Part shown: positions 42,173 to 52,483 of the stretch, piece after piece
How the letters are laid out: the number at the start of each line of letters is the position of its first letter
How positions within the stretch are numbered: position 1 is the stretch's first letter
Source: JAAUUJ01 sp964392245
GTDB taxonomy: Bacteria; Cyanobacteriota; Cyanobacteriia; Thermostichales; Thermostichaceae
Reading direction: 5' to 3'
NCBI GenBank assembly: GCA_964392245.1
Contig: CAYMOX010000007.1
Location: forward strand, 1 to 64,000
Length of the DNA stretch: 64,000 nucleotides
The notes under the pieces: model-generated
Told to the model about the DNA's origin: nothing
Seen by the model: the letters and a program-made list of their open reading frames with translations, nothing else
Database searches by the model: none
Program-made: the position numbers and the translations under genes

Positions 42173-42235
42173 GCTGTCAGATCTCGGATTGGTCCAGCCA
42201 CTTATCTTACGAGGTCGTGGGTCCCTCGTCTGCAT

Positions 42236-42456
42236 TTACAGCTGTGAGAGACCGTACCGCTGCTTGACTGAGTCACGGGAAAGGACCACCAGGGTAAAGA
42301 TCCCCAATGCTGTTCCCAGGGGCATATTCAGGCATTCCACGCTATCCCCATCGCCAGAAACGGGAGCGAGACCAGGGAAAGGAGCAGCAGCAGCCCCGCC
42401 AGAACGTAGTGAAAGGTTCCCAGCAATGTCAGTTGTTCCTGATCTTGGTGATGCAT
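42236..42456 (-). pseudogene. Broken small membrane protein gene
   Basis: Two fragments of one small two- to four-helix membrane protein family lie in different frames. From ATG 42456 the frame gives LTLLGTFHYVLAGLLLLLSL and stops at TGA (42328-42330). The shifted frame then gives VECLNMPLGTALGIFTLVVL and SRDSVKQRYG to TAA 42236-42238. Intact homologues, typically 100-130 residues, have both blocks joined by about 50 residues of further helices. An internal deletion with frame change has removed the middle. Confidence 0.6.
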
Positions 42457-42526
42457 ATGTCCTCTTGGGGCGAGGTTGAGGATCCTGCCTCCAGGGTATC
42501 CCCTTCTTAGCGAACTCCTGCCGGAC

Positions 42527-43936
42527 TTAGTAGCCGTTAATCTGGCCCGTGATCCCCCGCCAGAGGGTAATGGTCAGGATGCGCAGATCCAGGAGCAAAG
42601 ACCAGTTCTGCACGTAGTAGAGATCGTACTGAGTGCGGCGAGGGATACTGGTGTCGCCCCGTAACCCATGGATCTGGGCCCACCCTGTGAGTCCGGATTT
42701 CACCAGGTGCCGATCCAGATACTTGGGGATGGCCTGACTGAATTGAGCCACGTAGTAGGGTTGTTCCGGACGAGGACCCACCAGACTCATGTCCCCCATG
42801 AGCACATTCCAGAGTTGAGGGAGTTCATCAAGGTTGAGGCGGCGCAGCAGGATGCCCAAAGGCGTGCGTCGCGGATCATTGGCCTGCGTCCACCCCGGTT
42901 GTCCTTCCCCCAGAGGCATCTCCGCCATGGTACGAAACTTATAGATCCAGAAATGCTGACCATTCAGACTGATGCGTTCCTGGCGGTAGAGGATGGCACC
43001 GGTACTGGTGAGTTTCACCCCCAGGGCGATGAGCAGCATTAATGGACTGAGGCAGAGCAACCCCAGCAGGGCACCCCCGATGTCCAGCCCCCGCTTGAGA
43101 AGACGGTTGGGCCAGTAGCTCAGGGGGGGAGGCTGAAGCGTCAGCAGCGGAATGCCATCCAGCAATTGCAGGCTGAAGTTAACCGTGAGAAAGGCAAGAA
43201 TATCGGGCAGCAAACGCACCTGCAGGGGAGGACGGTGAAGGGATTGCAGGTTGAGGAGCAGATCAGCAGTGGCCAGATGCGGTTGGGCAAACCAGATCTC
43301 GGCAATCTCCGGATGGGTTTGCAGATAATCGCTGAGGTGGGTCAGCTCCGTCACCATAGGCAGGTGATGCGCAAGTCCATCTGGGGGCACCTCCTGAGCA
43401 GATCCCACCCAACCCACCAGTTCAAATCCCAGCTGCGGTACCCGTTGCAATCGCTCTACCACATCTTCTAAGAGCGGATTGTCTCCCACCCAGAGCACGC
43501 GGCGAGTCCCCCAGCCCCGAGAGCGCATCCAGCCCAGCCCTTGGCGCAGTCCGGCCCGTGACAGGGTGAGTCCCACCAGAGACAGAATGCCCGCATAGCC
43601 CAACACCAGCCGCGACAACGAAATCGAACGGATAAAAAAGACTCCCGACAGCACCAATCCAAAGGCTAGGCCCAACCCCACCAAAACGGTAACCCACTCA
43701 TCAAAGCGGGAGAGTAAGCGGTAGGGATTGTACCCCCCCAGGGCCGCCTGGATCCCCCAGAAGCAAACTATACAGACCCCCGCCAGCCCCAGATAGATGT
43801 CCAGGGGTAACAGCGCGTGGGGACTGAGGGAACGCAATGCGTACCCCAACCAGAGGGAACTCAGGATCACCAGGCCATCACTCACCAGGGCCGCACTGAT
43901 CCAGAGATGTTGGGGTGTTAACCGTTGCTGCAGCAT
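42527..43936 (-). CDS. Polyprenyl-phosphate hexose-1-phosphate transferase (WcaJ/CpsE type)
   Basis: This 469-residue enzyme starts exopolysaccharide units by transferring a sugar phosphate to undecaprenyl phosphate at the inner membrane. The N-terminal half has four to five membrane helices and a CoA-binding-like soluble domain (VLWVGDNPLLEDVVERL). One further helix (LDIGGALLGLLCLSPLML) precedes the catalytic bacterial sugar transferase domain, with LYRQERISLNGQHFWIYKFR, LRRLNLDELPQLWNVLMGD, MSLVGPRPE and KSGLTGWAQIHGLRGDT. The start chosen is ATG 43936 (MLQQRLTPQHLW); an ATG at 44011 adds 25 unlikely residues. No other polysaccharide genes are near. Confidence 0.92.
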   Translation of the reverse strand: MLQQRLTPQHLWISAALVSDGLVILSSLWLGYALRSLSPHALLPLDIYLGLAGVCIVCFWGIQAALGGYNPYRLLSRFDEWVTVLVGLGLAFGLVLSGVFFIRSISLSRLVLGYAGILSLVGLTLSRAGLRQGLGWMRSRGWGTRRVLWVGDNPLLEDVVERLQRVPQLGFELVGWVGSAQEVPPDGLAHHLPMVTELTHLSDYLQTHPEIAEIWFAQPHLATADLLLNLQSLHRPPLQVRLLPDILAFLTVNFSLQLLDGIPLLTLQPPPLSYWPNRLLKRGLDIGGALLGLLCLSPLMLLIALGVKLTSTGAILYRQERISLNGQHFWIYKFRTMAEMPLGEGQPGWTQANDPRRTPLGILLRRLNLDELPQLWNVLMGDMSLVGPRPEQPYYVAQFSQAIPKYLDRHLVKSGLTGWAQIHGLRGDTSIPRRTQYDLYYVQNWSLLLDLRILTITLWRGITGQINGY

Positions 43937-44147
43937 GCTCCAGAGAGAAAAAAGGACATGGGCATGAAACCCACAACGGTGAGGGGAAGCGATGGCCAGC
44001 AGACCAATCACAGCAAGACTACCAGATCCCTGCCCCTGCTCACTGAACGGACTTTCGCCTTCAGGGTTGCGGAATATCGCGGCCCGCCCATGGGCAACAG
44101 CATTAATTTATACTTAAACTGGAAAACATCCACTTCTGAAGTTTCCC

Positions 44148-46898
44148 GTGGTTGCAGTTTCACATAATCTCAACTCAGTTTTCGATCCTGAAGCGCGATG
44201 GGTTGATCCTCAAACTCGCCTTCTAGAAGCTGCTCAGCTCCTGCAATCCCAGGCAGAGGCGTCCTACTTACTGGTGGGGGATGAACCCCAGATAGTTGGT
44301 ATTCTTACGGATAAACAGATGATTGCTTTATTCCTGCAATCAGAAAACCTGAAGGAAACCAGGATCGTCGAAGTTCTAAATGAACCTCTGGTCACGCTTG
44401 CTCTACGGGATTATCGGGATCTTGAAGCTACCTTAGAGCAGATGCAGCAGCAGCAATTGCCCCAGTTGCCTGTGGTGGATGACGGGGGAGCTCTGGTGGG
44501 GGTTCTGCGGCAAGAGCGACTGCGCCACTATCTCAGAAATCATCAATCCCACATGGCTGCTCAGCTTCTGCCCCATGTCAGTGATGCGGTGGTTGCCCTG
44601 GATGCAGAGCAGGTGGTGACCTACTGGAATGCTCAGGCAGAAGTCCTCTACGGAATCCCAGCCCAGGCTGCTCTGGGACAAACGCTGCCCTTGCTGATTC
44701 ATTACGCATGGTTGCAGCCTGAAGATGAAGAACTGGCCTGGAAGGCATTGCACACTCAGGGATCCTGGCGGGGTGAAGTGCTGCATCACAGAAGGGATGG
44801 CACCCCTCTGATCGTGGAGGCGACTGTTAATACGATCAGAGAAGCAGATGGATCTCGAATCGGTTTCCTGGCCGTATTGCGGGATGTGACCCAGCGCAAG
44901 GAAATGGAGCTGGTGAATCAATCGATTGTGCAGGCCATTCCCGACATGATGATCCGGATGCGGGCGGACGGCACCTATCTCAACTTCTATGGCAGTGGCA
45001 GTGTTCTGGATGTAACTTCTGAGGTGCCTAAACATGCCGGGGTCCATATTCAGGATTGCATGCCCAGAAGTCTGGCGGAAAAGCGTCTAGCCGTTTGTGA
45101 GCAGGCTCTGCGCACCAACACGTTGCAAACCTACGAGCAGGAGATTTTTATCCTGGGCCATCTCAGGCATGAAGAAGTGCGAGTGATCCCCTGTGGTGAG
45201 GATGCCGTGTTGATGTTGATCCGTGATATTACTGATCGCAAACACGCGGAAGCGGAACGAGCGGCAGCCATTGCCACCGTCAACACCATTCTGGAGAGCA
45301 TCACCGATTGCTTTTTAGCCCTGGACTTTAACTGGCATTTCACCTATGTCAACCAGCAGTTTGAACAGGTGACAGGACAGAAACGCCAGGATCTTCTGGG
45401 TTATTCCCTCTGGGAGATGTTTCCAGCCATGGCCGGGACGGTTCTGGAGCAAAGCCTGCGTCAGGTGATGACAGAGCGGCAGGGCGTGAATTGCGAAGCC
45501 TTTTATTCTCCCTTCCAGATGTGGATCAATTTGCACGCCTATCCCAGTGCCACAGGCATTGCCGTCTATTTTCAGGACATTACCCAGCGCAAGCAAGTGG
45601 AACAGGAACTGCAATTGCTCAATGCCAGACTGCAGTATCAGGTGGAGGTGCGCAATGCCGAACTGGAGCAACTGATCAGTTATGAGCGTCTGCTCCATCT
45701 GATTGCGGATGAAGTGCGATCCAGTCTGGAGGAGCAAACCATCCTGCAAACCACAGTGCAGGAGGTAGCAGAGGCACTGCACCTGACCTATTGTAATGTC
45801 AGCCTAGTGGAGCCAGTGCCGCTTCCGGATCCGCCACCTGATCCCCTTCACTACACCATTGCTTACGAACACACTCGCTTTCCCCTTTCCTTTCAGGGGG
45901 CTCATGCTGCCATCAATTTCCATGCTGTACCCCAACTCATGCAGGGGGAAACCCTTTACTTCTCCACAGATCATCCCCTCTGGGGGCTGTCGGTGAATGT
46001 GGTCTGTCCGATTCGAGATGATCGGGGGCTGATCGGCTTTTTACGCTTAATTCGCTTGCCAGAAGAGGAGTTTACACCGGCAGAGATCCGCCTGGCGGAA
46101 CAGGTGGCCAGTCAGTGTGCGATTGCCATTCGCCAGGCCAAACTGTTTGCGGCGGCCCAGCAGAAGGTCCATCAACTTACGGAACTTAACCGCATCAAAG
46201 ATGAATTTCTGCATACCGTTTCCCATGAGCTGCGCACCCCCCTTACCAACATGAAAATGGCTCTGGCCATGCTGGAGATCCATCGGGATCCCGATCGGCA
46301 ACAACGTTACATGCAGATGCTAAAGGCGGAGTGGCAGCGGGAACTGAATCTGGTGAATGAGTTGCTGGAATTGCAGGCCCTGGAATCGGGATCGCGGGCC
46401 CTGGCGATCACAGCTATTGCTCTCTCCACCTGGATCCCTTCCCTAACCCATTCCTTACTCATGCGCTTTCAGGAACGTCAGATCCGCTTCATCTGCCAGA
46501 GCCCCAGCGATCTGGGTCTGCTCCACACGGATGTGGCGCTACTGGAACGGATCCTGCTGGAGTTGTTGAACAATGCCTGCAAGTACACACCAGCTCACGA
46601 ACAGGTAATCTTGTCCGTTGCCCCCATGGCCACCGGCTACCAGTTCCAGGTGATCAACACAGGCGTGGTGATTCCGGCTGGGCAGTTAAGTTTGATCTTC
46701 GAAAAGTTTCACCGCATTACCGCGTTGGATTGCTACAACCAGGGGGGAACCGGACTGGGGCTGGCACTGGTAAAAAAGGCGGTCGAGATCTTGAGAGGGC
46801 AGATCGAGGTTCACAGTGGGGCAGGAGTGACCTGTTTTCGAGTGGTCCTTCCTTCCTTATCCGAGGCCACAGTTAATGATTTCAGCAGTGGTTATTGA
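44148..46898 (+). CDS. CBS-PAS-PAS-PAS-GAF sensor histidine kinase
   Basis: This 916-residue kinase from GTG 44148 has no membrane segment. Domains are two CBS motifs at the N-terminus (about residues 10-130, SYLLVGDEPQIVGILTDKQM and QLPVVDDGGALVGVLRQERL), three PAS domains (about 135-500), a coiled coil, a GAF domain (about 515-670), HisKA with FLHTVSHELRTPLTNMKMAL (about 690), and an ATPase domain with N box LLNNACKYTP and G box GTGLGLALVKKAVE. CBS pairs bind adenosine nucleotides, so the kinase may sense energy charge along with PAS/GAF inputs. There is no receiver. It converges with the hybrid kinase gene, seven bases between stops. Confidence 0.92.
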   Translation: MVAVSHNLNSVFDPEARWVDPQTRLLEAAQLLQSQAEASYLLVGDEPQIVGILTDKQMIALFLQSENLKETRIVEVLNEPLVTLALRDYRDLEATLEQMQQQQLPQLPVVDDGGALVGVLRQERLRHYLRNHQSHMAAQLLPHVSDAVVALDAEQVVTYWNAQAEVLYGIPAQAALGQTLPLLIHYAWLQPEDEELAWKALHTQGSWRGEVLHHRRDGTPLIVEATVNTIREADGSRIGFLAVLRDVTQRKEMELVNQSIVQAIPDMMIRMRADGTYLNFYGSGSVLDVTSEVPKHAGVHIQDCMPRSLAEKRLAVCEQALRTNTLQTYEQEIFILGHLRHEEVRVIPCGEDAVLMLIRDITDRKHAEAERAAAIATVNTILESITDCFLALDFNWHFTYVNQQFEQVTGQKRQDLLGYSLWEMFPAMAGTVLEQSLRQVMTERQGVNCEAFYSPFQMWINLHAYPSATGIAVYFQDITQRKQVEQELQLLNARLQYQVEVRNAELEQLISYERLLHLIADEVRSSLEEQTILQTTVQEVAEALHLTYCNVSLVEPVPLPDPPPDPLHYTIAYEHTRFPLSFQGAHAAINFHAVPQLMQGETLYFSTDHPLWGLSVNVVCPIRDDRGLIGFLRLIRLPEEEFTPAEIRLAEQVASQCAIAIRQAKLFAAAQQKVHQLTELNRIKDEFLHTVSHELRTPLTNMKMALAMLEIHRDPDRQQRYMQMLKAEWQRELNLVNELLELQALESGSRALAITAIALSTWIPSLTHSLLMRFQERQIRFICQSPSDLGLLHTDVALLERILLELLNNACKYTPAHEQVILSVAPMATGYQFQVINTGVVIPAGQLSLIFEKFHRITALDCYNQGGTGLGLALVKKAVEILRGQIEVHSGAGVTCFRVVLPSLSEATVNDFSSGY

Positions 46899-46905
46899 TC
46901 GCAGA

Positions 46906-49233
46906 TCACAGTTCTCCCGCGATCAGATCAATCAGGGTCTCCAGCTGATAGTTGCTCACCTGCTGGATCAACACCTGGGTGGCCGGAGTGGGGGGCAGGC
47001 CCTGCAGCAGATCCAGAACCTGTTTCCAGTCCAGTTCCACCACTGCCTGGTCGAGATCCTGTCGCCACTCCAGTGGCATGGCGGCAACAACCCCCTGCAA
47101 TTCCTGGATCATCTCGGCTTCCAGATTGGTTGGCAGTTGGGGGATGCTAAGGCCTGGAGCCCCATAGCAATACTGGATGGGTAACCAGTGAGCCAGCTGC
47201 TGCAGCACCTCCTGGGGTTGAAACGGCTTGGGGATCACGGCATCGCACCCACTGTCTCGCATCTGCTGATGCTCATGGGCAAAGGCGGCTGCAGTGACGG
47301 CAAGGATCACGGGTGCTGCTGTTCCAGAGCTCTGCTTGATCTGACGCACCATCGTAAATCCATCCATGTCGGGCATGCGCATATCCGTCAAAATGACATG
47401 GGGGGACCACTCCTGCCAGCAATGCAACCCCTCCCGCCCATTGGCTACTGCTCGGGTTTCAAAGCCGATTTCGGTCAACAGCTGTACCAGTAACTCCCGG
47501 TTTTCCGGTTTGTCATCCACAATCAATATGCGGTAGGAGGATTGTCCTGGGGCCAGACCCACGATCAGCTGAGCGGGATCTCTCCTGTTGGGGGAGCAGG
47601 CTGCCTGCACTAGCAGATCAAAGGCAAACTGAGAGCCCCGTCCCACCTGACTGCTGACCTGGATGTCTCCCCCCATCATGCGCACAAAACTCCGGCTGAT
47701 CACCAGGCCCAGACCACTACCACTCTGGGATTGCACCCCACTGCCGGTTTGCTCAAACAGTTGAAATAATTTGCTCATCTCCTCTGGGGCAATGCCAACC
47801 CCACTGTCCTCCACGCTGAAGCAGAGGCGAATCTTGTCCTGCTGCGGCTGACTGCGCAGGGTGAGACAAACCCAGCCCTGTCCGGTAAACTTGATGGCGT
47901 TGCCCAGCAAATTCACCAGCACCTGCCGCAGCTTGCTCTCATCTCCCCAGATCCAAGGGGGTAACTCTGGATCCAGATCAAAGCGCAAGTCCAGGTGTTT
48001 CTGTTCCGCTTTCATCCGAAACATATCCTTCAGCACCTGTAACATCTGCAACAAATCAAACGGAGCTTCCTGCAACTGCTCTTTGCCCGCCTCAATTTTG
48101 GAGACCTCGAGAACATCGTTGATCAGATGCAGCAGGTGTTCGCCACTGCGGTTGATGATATTGATCCGCTCCTGCTGCGATAAGGAGAGGCTGGGATCAT
48201 GGGCCATTAACTGACTGAAACCGAGAATGGCATTCAGGGGGGTGCGCAGTTCGTGGCTCATGGTCGCCAGGAAGGTGCTTTTGGCTGTGTTGGCTGATTC
48301 TGCGGCCTCTTTGGCCTGTTGCAGTTCCAGAGTGCGTTCGTTCACCTGCTGCTCCAGCCGACGGCTATATTCCGACAGCAGGATCTCCGCCTGTTTGCGA
48401 GTGGTGATGTCCTGCAGAATGCCTTCGTAGTAGAGGATGTGGCCTTCCTCGTCATAAACTGCGTGGGTATCCTCCTCCACCCAGAGGATGCGGCCATCTC
48501 GCCCCCGCACCTGATACTCCAGATTGCTGACTTTTCCCTGCTTCTGGATCAGACGCTGAAATTCCTGCCGTTGCTGGGGATCGATGTAGATCTGCTGACT
48601 AATGGCCTCCACTTCCTGCAGCATGTCTGTGGGGGAATCGTAGCCAAAGATGCGGGCCATGGCCGGGTTTACCCGCAGGAAACGGCCCTCGGGGGTGGAT
48701 TGGAAGATCCCCTCCAGCGCATTTTCAAAAATTCCACGGTAATTGGCCTCCGCCACCCGTAGCTCTGCCACCTTTTCCTGGAGGGCTGCATTCAGATTCT
48801 GCAAGACCTGATTCTGCTCCTGCAGTTGTCGTTCCTGTCCATAGGCGCGCAGGGCCTCCTTCACGGTTAACAACAGGTCCATGCCATCCCAGGGTTTGGT
48901 GATGTAGCGGTAGAGGCGAGCACTATTGACAGCGTTCCCCACCCCTTGCGCATCCGCCTGCCCCGTTAACATCACCTTCAGGGTGGTGGGTGAGATCTGA
49001 TGCACCTGCCGCAGAAACTGATCCCCCTTCATGCGGGGCATGGTGTAGTCCGAGATCACCAATGGAATCTCCAGTCCTTCCTGCATCAGATCCTGCATCA
49101 GCTCCAAAGCCTCATCCCCATCTTCAGCAATCTCAATGGCATGGGTTTGGCCGAAGGCTCCCTTCAACTCTGCCTTTAGATTCTTAAGGACATCCGTCTC
49201 ATCATCAACACAGAGGATGACGGGATTGTTCAT
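46906..49233 (-). CDS. Hybrid histidine kinase REC-PAS-HisKA-ATPase-REC
   Basis: This 775-residue soluble protein has an N-terminal receiver (CVDDETDV; phospho-Asp in VISDYTMPRMKGDQF, about residue 61; ITKPWDGMDL), a PAS domain (about 165-285), HisKA with LATMSHELRTPLNAILGFSQ (about 330), an ATPase domain with N box LLGNAIKFTGQG and G box GSGLGLVISRSFV, and a C-terminal receiver (IVDDKPENRELL; Asp in VILTDMRMPDMDGF). The two receivers flanking a kinase suggest a phosphorelay. The start overlaps the end of the upstream receiver gene by four bases (ATGA), so it is translated from the same mRNA. Confidence 0.93.
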   Translation of the reverse strand: MNNPVILCVDDETDVLKNLKAELKGAFGQTHAIEIAEDGDEALELMQDLMQEGLEIPLVISDYTMPRMKGDQFLRQVHQISPTTLKVMLTGQADAQGVGNAVNSARLYRYITKPWDGMDLLLTVKEALRAYGQERQLQEQNQVLQNLNAALQEKVAELRVAEANYRGIFENALEGIFQSTPEGRFLRVNPAMARIFGYDSPTDMLQEVEAISQQIYIDPQQRQEFQRLIQKQGKVSNLEYQVRGRDGRILWVEEDTHAVYDEEGHILYYEGILQDITTRKQAEILLSEYSRRLEQQVNERTLELQQAKEAAESANTAKSTFLATMSHELRTPLNAILGFSQLMAHDPSLSLSQQERINIINRSGEHLLHLINDVLEVSKIEAGKEQLQEAPFDLLQMLQVLKDMFRMKAEQKHLDLRFDLDPELPPWIWGDESKLRQVLVNLLGNAIKFTGQGWVCLTLRSQPQQDKIRLCFSVEDSGVGIAPEEMSKLFQLFEQTGSGVQSQSGSGLGLVISRSFVRMMGGDIQVSSQVGRGSQFAFDLLVQAACSPNRRDPAQLIVGLAPGQSSYRILIVDDKPENRELLVQLLTEIGFETRAVANGREGLHCWQEWSPHVILTDMRMPDMDGFTMVRQIKQSSGTAAPVILAVTAAAFAHEHQQMRDSGCDAVIPKPFQPQEVLQQLAHWLPIQYCYGAPGLSIPQLPTNLEAEMIQELQGVVAAMPLEWRQDLDQAVVELDWKQVLDLLQGLPPTPATQVLIQQVSNYQLETLIDLIAGEL

Positions 49234-49625
49234 AGTTTTGCCAGACCCGAATGAATCGTCTCGATCAGCTCTGATTCTGTCCAGGGTTTAAACAGGCAGC
49301 CGTGCAGATTTGCGTCAGTCTGGGCTTTGGCAATGGCCTCATCATTGGCCTGTCCGGTCAGGAGCACCGTCACCACCTGCGGGAAGCGATCATGGACGTG
49401 AATCAGAAACTCATCCCCCTTCATGCCCGGCATCAGCCAGTCCGACACGATCAGAATGATGTTGATCGCCTCCTCCTGCAGCTCATCGATCAGATCCAGG
49501 GCATCTTCCGCATCCTGGGCAAACTCGTAGCGGTAGGAGTCCCCAAAGGCTCCCTTGAGCTGGATCTTCAAGTTGTCAAGCACCATTTTTTCATCATCCA
49601 CGCAGAGAATCGTCAGTTTCGACAT
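49230..49625 (-). CDS. Single-domain response regulator
   Basis: This 131-residue receiver starts at ATG 49625 (MSKLTILCVDDEKMVLDNL). The phospho-Asp is in LIVSDWLMPGMKGDEF and the Lys in LFKPWTESELI. It is similar to the first receiver of the hybrid kinase downstream, with the KPW variant common to both, so one probably arose from the other. It starts ten bases after the sensor kinase stop and overlaps the hybrid kinase by four bases. It probably relays phosphate between the two kinases. Confidence 0.92.
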   Translation of the reverse strand: MSKLTILCVDDEKMVLDNLKIQLKGAFGDSYRYEFAQDAEDALDLIDELQEEAINIILIVSDWLMPGMKGDEFLIHVHDRFPQVVTVLLTGQANDEAIAKAQTDANLHGCLFKPWTESELIETIHSGLAKL

Positions 49626-49635
49626 GCAGGGGCTC

Positions 49636-52410
49636 CTAAAACTCTCTTCCACGATACTTTCTGACCCAGGCTGATTTTAGGGCGGGATCCGCTGTTTCCT
49701 GGGCGAGGTCCTCCTCCTGGATCGGGAATGAGACCACAAAGGTGGTGGCCCCCGGCTGACTCTCTACCGTGATCTGGCCTTCATGCCGGTCCATGATGCG
49801 TTTGACAATATCCAACCCCAGCCCACTGCCCTCTCCCGGAGGTTTGGTGGTGAAGAAGGGCTTGAAGATCTTGTCCTGAATTTCAGGGGGAATGCCAGGA
49901 CCGGAATCTGTGATCCGCACTTGCACCCAGCTGTCCTCCCTTGCTATGTCAATCCTGAGGGTGCCCTGATTCTCCATGGCCTGGAGTGCATTGTGAATAA
50001 TATTGGTCCAGACCTGGCTGAGTTCATCCGGGTAGCACCAGATCGCTGGGATCTCGGCATAATGCCGCACCACCTCCACCCCTCGCTTGAGCTGATTCTG
50101 GTAAAGGGTCAAGACCGTTTCCACCCCCTCCGACAGATAAGCCAGCCGCTTCTGTTCTGAGGGATCAAAGCGGGCATAGCTTTTCAGGGCATATACCACC
50201 TTGGCGGCCCGTTCCACCGCTGTATCAATGGTGCGCATGCTGCGTTGCAGGCCCGAAATTCGATAGATCGACTCCAGCAGTTCCTGTCCGTTGGTCTGCT
50301 GCAATAGAGGAAAAAAGGGATCCAGATCCTGGACCACCTGCATATCCACCAGGGTATCGGCCATGGCACTGGCGCTGGCAATGCCTCTCTCCTCCAGTTG
50401 TCGGATCAGGGCCCGGCGCAACTGTCGTTCTTCCTTGGTGGAGAAAGAAACGGTGGCCTCCAGGGATCGCTGCAACAGTCTTGAAAAACACTCAGACTCG
50501 GTGGGAGACAGGGAGCGGAACAAGTGGGGCAATTGCTCTAGAGTTTGATCTAGAAATTTACTGATATTCCCCACCGATGACCGAATGATGCCCAGGGGGG
50601 TATTGACTTCGTGGGCTACCCCCGCCACCAGCTGGCCCAGAGCCGCCATTTTCTCCGACTGGATCAGGCCCGTCTGGGTGGTCTGCAGTTCCTCCAGGGC
50701 ACAGCGCAGTTCCTCATTGATCTGGAGAAGCTCTTCCTCTGCCTGCTTGCGAGCTGTGATATCCGTCACCGTGCCTTCGTAGTAAAGCGGCTGACCGGAA
50801 GGATCCTGCACCAACCGTCCCGTTTCCGAGATCCAGATCACCTGTCCATCGGCCCGACAGATCTGGGATTCAAAATCGGAGACACTCCCCTCTGCCGCCA
50901 TGATGCGGGCAAATTCTCCGCGCCGCGTTGGATCCACGTAAAGTTGCTGTTGAATATCCGTCAGCGAGGCCATCAGATCGGCACAGGACTCATAGCCATA
51001 AAGGCGGGCCAGGGCAGGATTCGCGCCCAGATAACGGCCCTCTAGCGTGGACTGGTAAACTCCGATACTGGCATCGGTGTAAATAGACTGATATTTTTCT
51101 TCCGCCAGCCGCCACCCCTCTTCCGCCTGCTTCCGATCCGTAACATCGCGGGCCACCAGAATCACGGTGTGATCTGTAAGCGGAGAAATATTGGTGGACA
51201 TCCATACCTCCTCGCCCTCCACCACCAGGCTGTAATCCAGAGAGACTGTTTCCTGAGTGCGCAAGCAGAGACGGATGTGGGCCAGAATCTGATCCGCCAC
51301 GACCCCGGGCATGATTTCATGCAGGGTGCGGTTCAGCATCACCTCGGTGGGCAGACTGCGGCGGGGACTGGTGGGGGCAATTTTCAGACAGCGTCCCTCT
51401 TGATCGCGCACCACCACCAAATCTTTCATGGCAGAAAAGAGGGCTCGCAACTCCGCCTCCGAACTCCGCAGGGCCAGCTCTGCTCGTTTACTTTCAGTGA
51501 TATCGCGGATTGTGACCAGGACTTCCTCAGGGCCACTCGCCACTACCCGAACTTCCTCGTACTGTTCTTTGCCGTCAATGTGATTGCACTGCTCGTACAC
51601 CTGCATCTGTCCTGTGGTCAGGGCTGCCTGGGCTGCTTCCACATGTCGTTTTGCCACTTCAACAGGAAGCATGGTCGAGATAGGCTGACCCACTGGATCG
51701 AAGCTGGCGGGTAACAGATCCATGACCTGGTTCGATTTGACGTACCCGAGATAGATGCCATCCGCTCGGACCCGAAACATCAGATCGGGAATCGCGGTGA
51801 GGATTGCCTGGTGCTGGGCCTCAACCTCTTCCCGCTGAGCCAATCTCATTTGCAGATCATGGGTTTGCTGCTGAATCTGGTCCTGTAATTGCTGGAAACG
51901 ACAAGCATGATCCAGGGCGGAGGCAAGGGTCGGGGTGAGCATTCTCCAGAAATGCAGATCTGCAGTTGTCAGGGGGTGATCCAGATCATGGCTTTCCAGA
52001 TAGATGAATCCTGTCAGGGCCTCTGGATTTGACGGCAGGGGCAGAGCAAGCAGGGAGACAGCCCTGGGGGGAAGCAGATCCGCGTCTGGTGATGTGGGGG
52101 TGATCACTAGTGCATCCCTGATGTCCTCAATCCGTGCCAGGATTCGCCAGAGATGAGAGTCATCGGCGGTGGCTACTCCCTTCCCTTCATTTCCTCTGGT
52201 CGAAGCAGCGATCCACCAGTTCCCCCGCTGGGCCAGGCAAATCTCAATCACCCTAGCCGATGTCTGGGACTGCAAAACCTCCATCCAGCTGTTCAGCAAA
52301 GGCTCCAGTTCGATCTGAGCGCACATTTGCCTGGATACCTGGACATATGTGGCTGCATCCCAGGGCAGATCGCTAGCAGATATTGGTGGAGGCGGGTGCA
52401 CAACAGTCAT
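49636..52410 (-). CDS. GAF/PAS multisensor histidine kinase
   Basis: This 924-residue kinase without membrane segments has an N-terminal GAF-like domain (about residues 25-175), a coiled coil, three PAS domains (about 195-310, 315-425, 440-565), and the kinase core with ALGQLVAGVAHEVNTPLGIIR (His about 602), a long insert, N box IIHNALQAMENQG and G box GSGLGLDIVKRIMDRH. It ends with an acidic tail. It is the first kinase of the minus-strand signalling operon and is followed by the receiver and hybrid kinase genes. Its own upstream neighbour is the unknown 582-residue protein, 73 bases away. Confidence 0.92.
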   Translation of the reverse strand: MTVVHPPPPISASDLPWDAATYVQVSRQMCAQIELEPLLNSWMEVLQSQTSARVIEICLAQRGNWWIAASTRGNEGKGVATADDSHLWRILARIEDIRDALVITPTSPDADLLPPRAVSLLALPLPSNPEALTGFIYLESHDLDHPLTTADLHFWRMLTPTLASALDHACRFQQLQDQIQQQTHDLQMRLAQREEVEAQHQAILTAIPDLMFRVRADGIYLGYVKSNQVMDLLPASFDPVGQPISTMLPVEVAKRHVEAAQAALTTGQMQVYEQCNHIDGKEQYEEVRVVASGPEEVLVTIRDITESKRAELALRSSEAELRALFSAMKDLVVVRDQEGRCLKIAPTSPRRSLPTEVMLNRTLHEIMPGVVADQILAHIRLCLRTQETVSLDYSLVVEGEEVWMSTNISPLTDHTVILVARDVTDRKQAEEGWRLAEEKYQSIYTDASIGVYQSTLEGRYLGANPALARLYGYESCADLMASLTDIQQQLYVDPTRRGEFARIMAAEGSVSDFESQICRADGQVIWISETGRLVQDPSGQPLYYEGTVTDITARKQAEEELLQINEELRCALEELQTTQTGLIQSEKMAALGQLVAGVAHEVNTPLGIIRSSVGNISKFLDQTLEQLPHLFRSLSPTESECFSRLLQRSLEATVSFSTKEERQLRRALIRQLEERGIASASAMADTLVDMQVVQDLDPFFPLLQQTNGQELLESIYRISGLQRSMRTIDTAVERAAKVVYALKSYARFDPSEQKRLAYLSEGVETVLTLYQNQLKRGVEVVRHYAEIPAIWCYPDELSQVWTNIIHNALQAMENQGTLRIDIAREDSWVQVRITDSGPGIPPEIQDKIFKPFFTTKPPGEGSGLGLDIVKRIMDRHEGQITVESQPGATTFVVSFPIQEEDLAQETADPALKSAWVRKYRGREF

Positions 52411-52483
52411 GAGAGTTGCCTGTTCTTCCAGATCACCAATTCACTAAGTTATACATAAACAACAATATCATTTGTATTAATTG

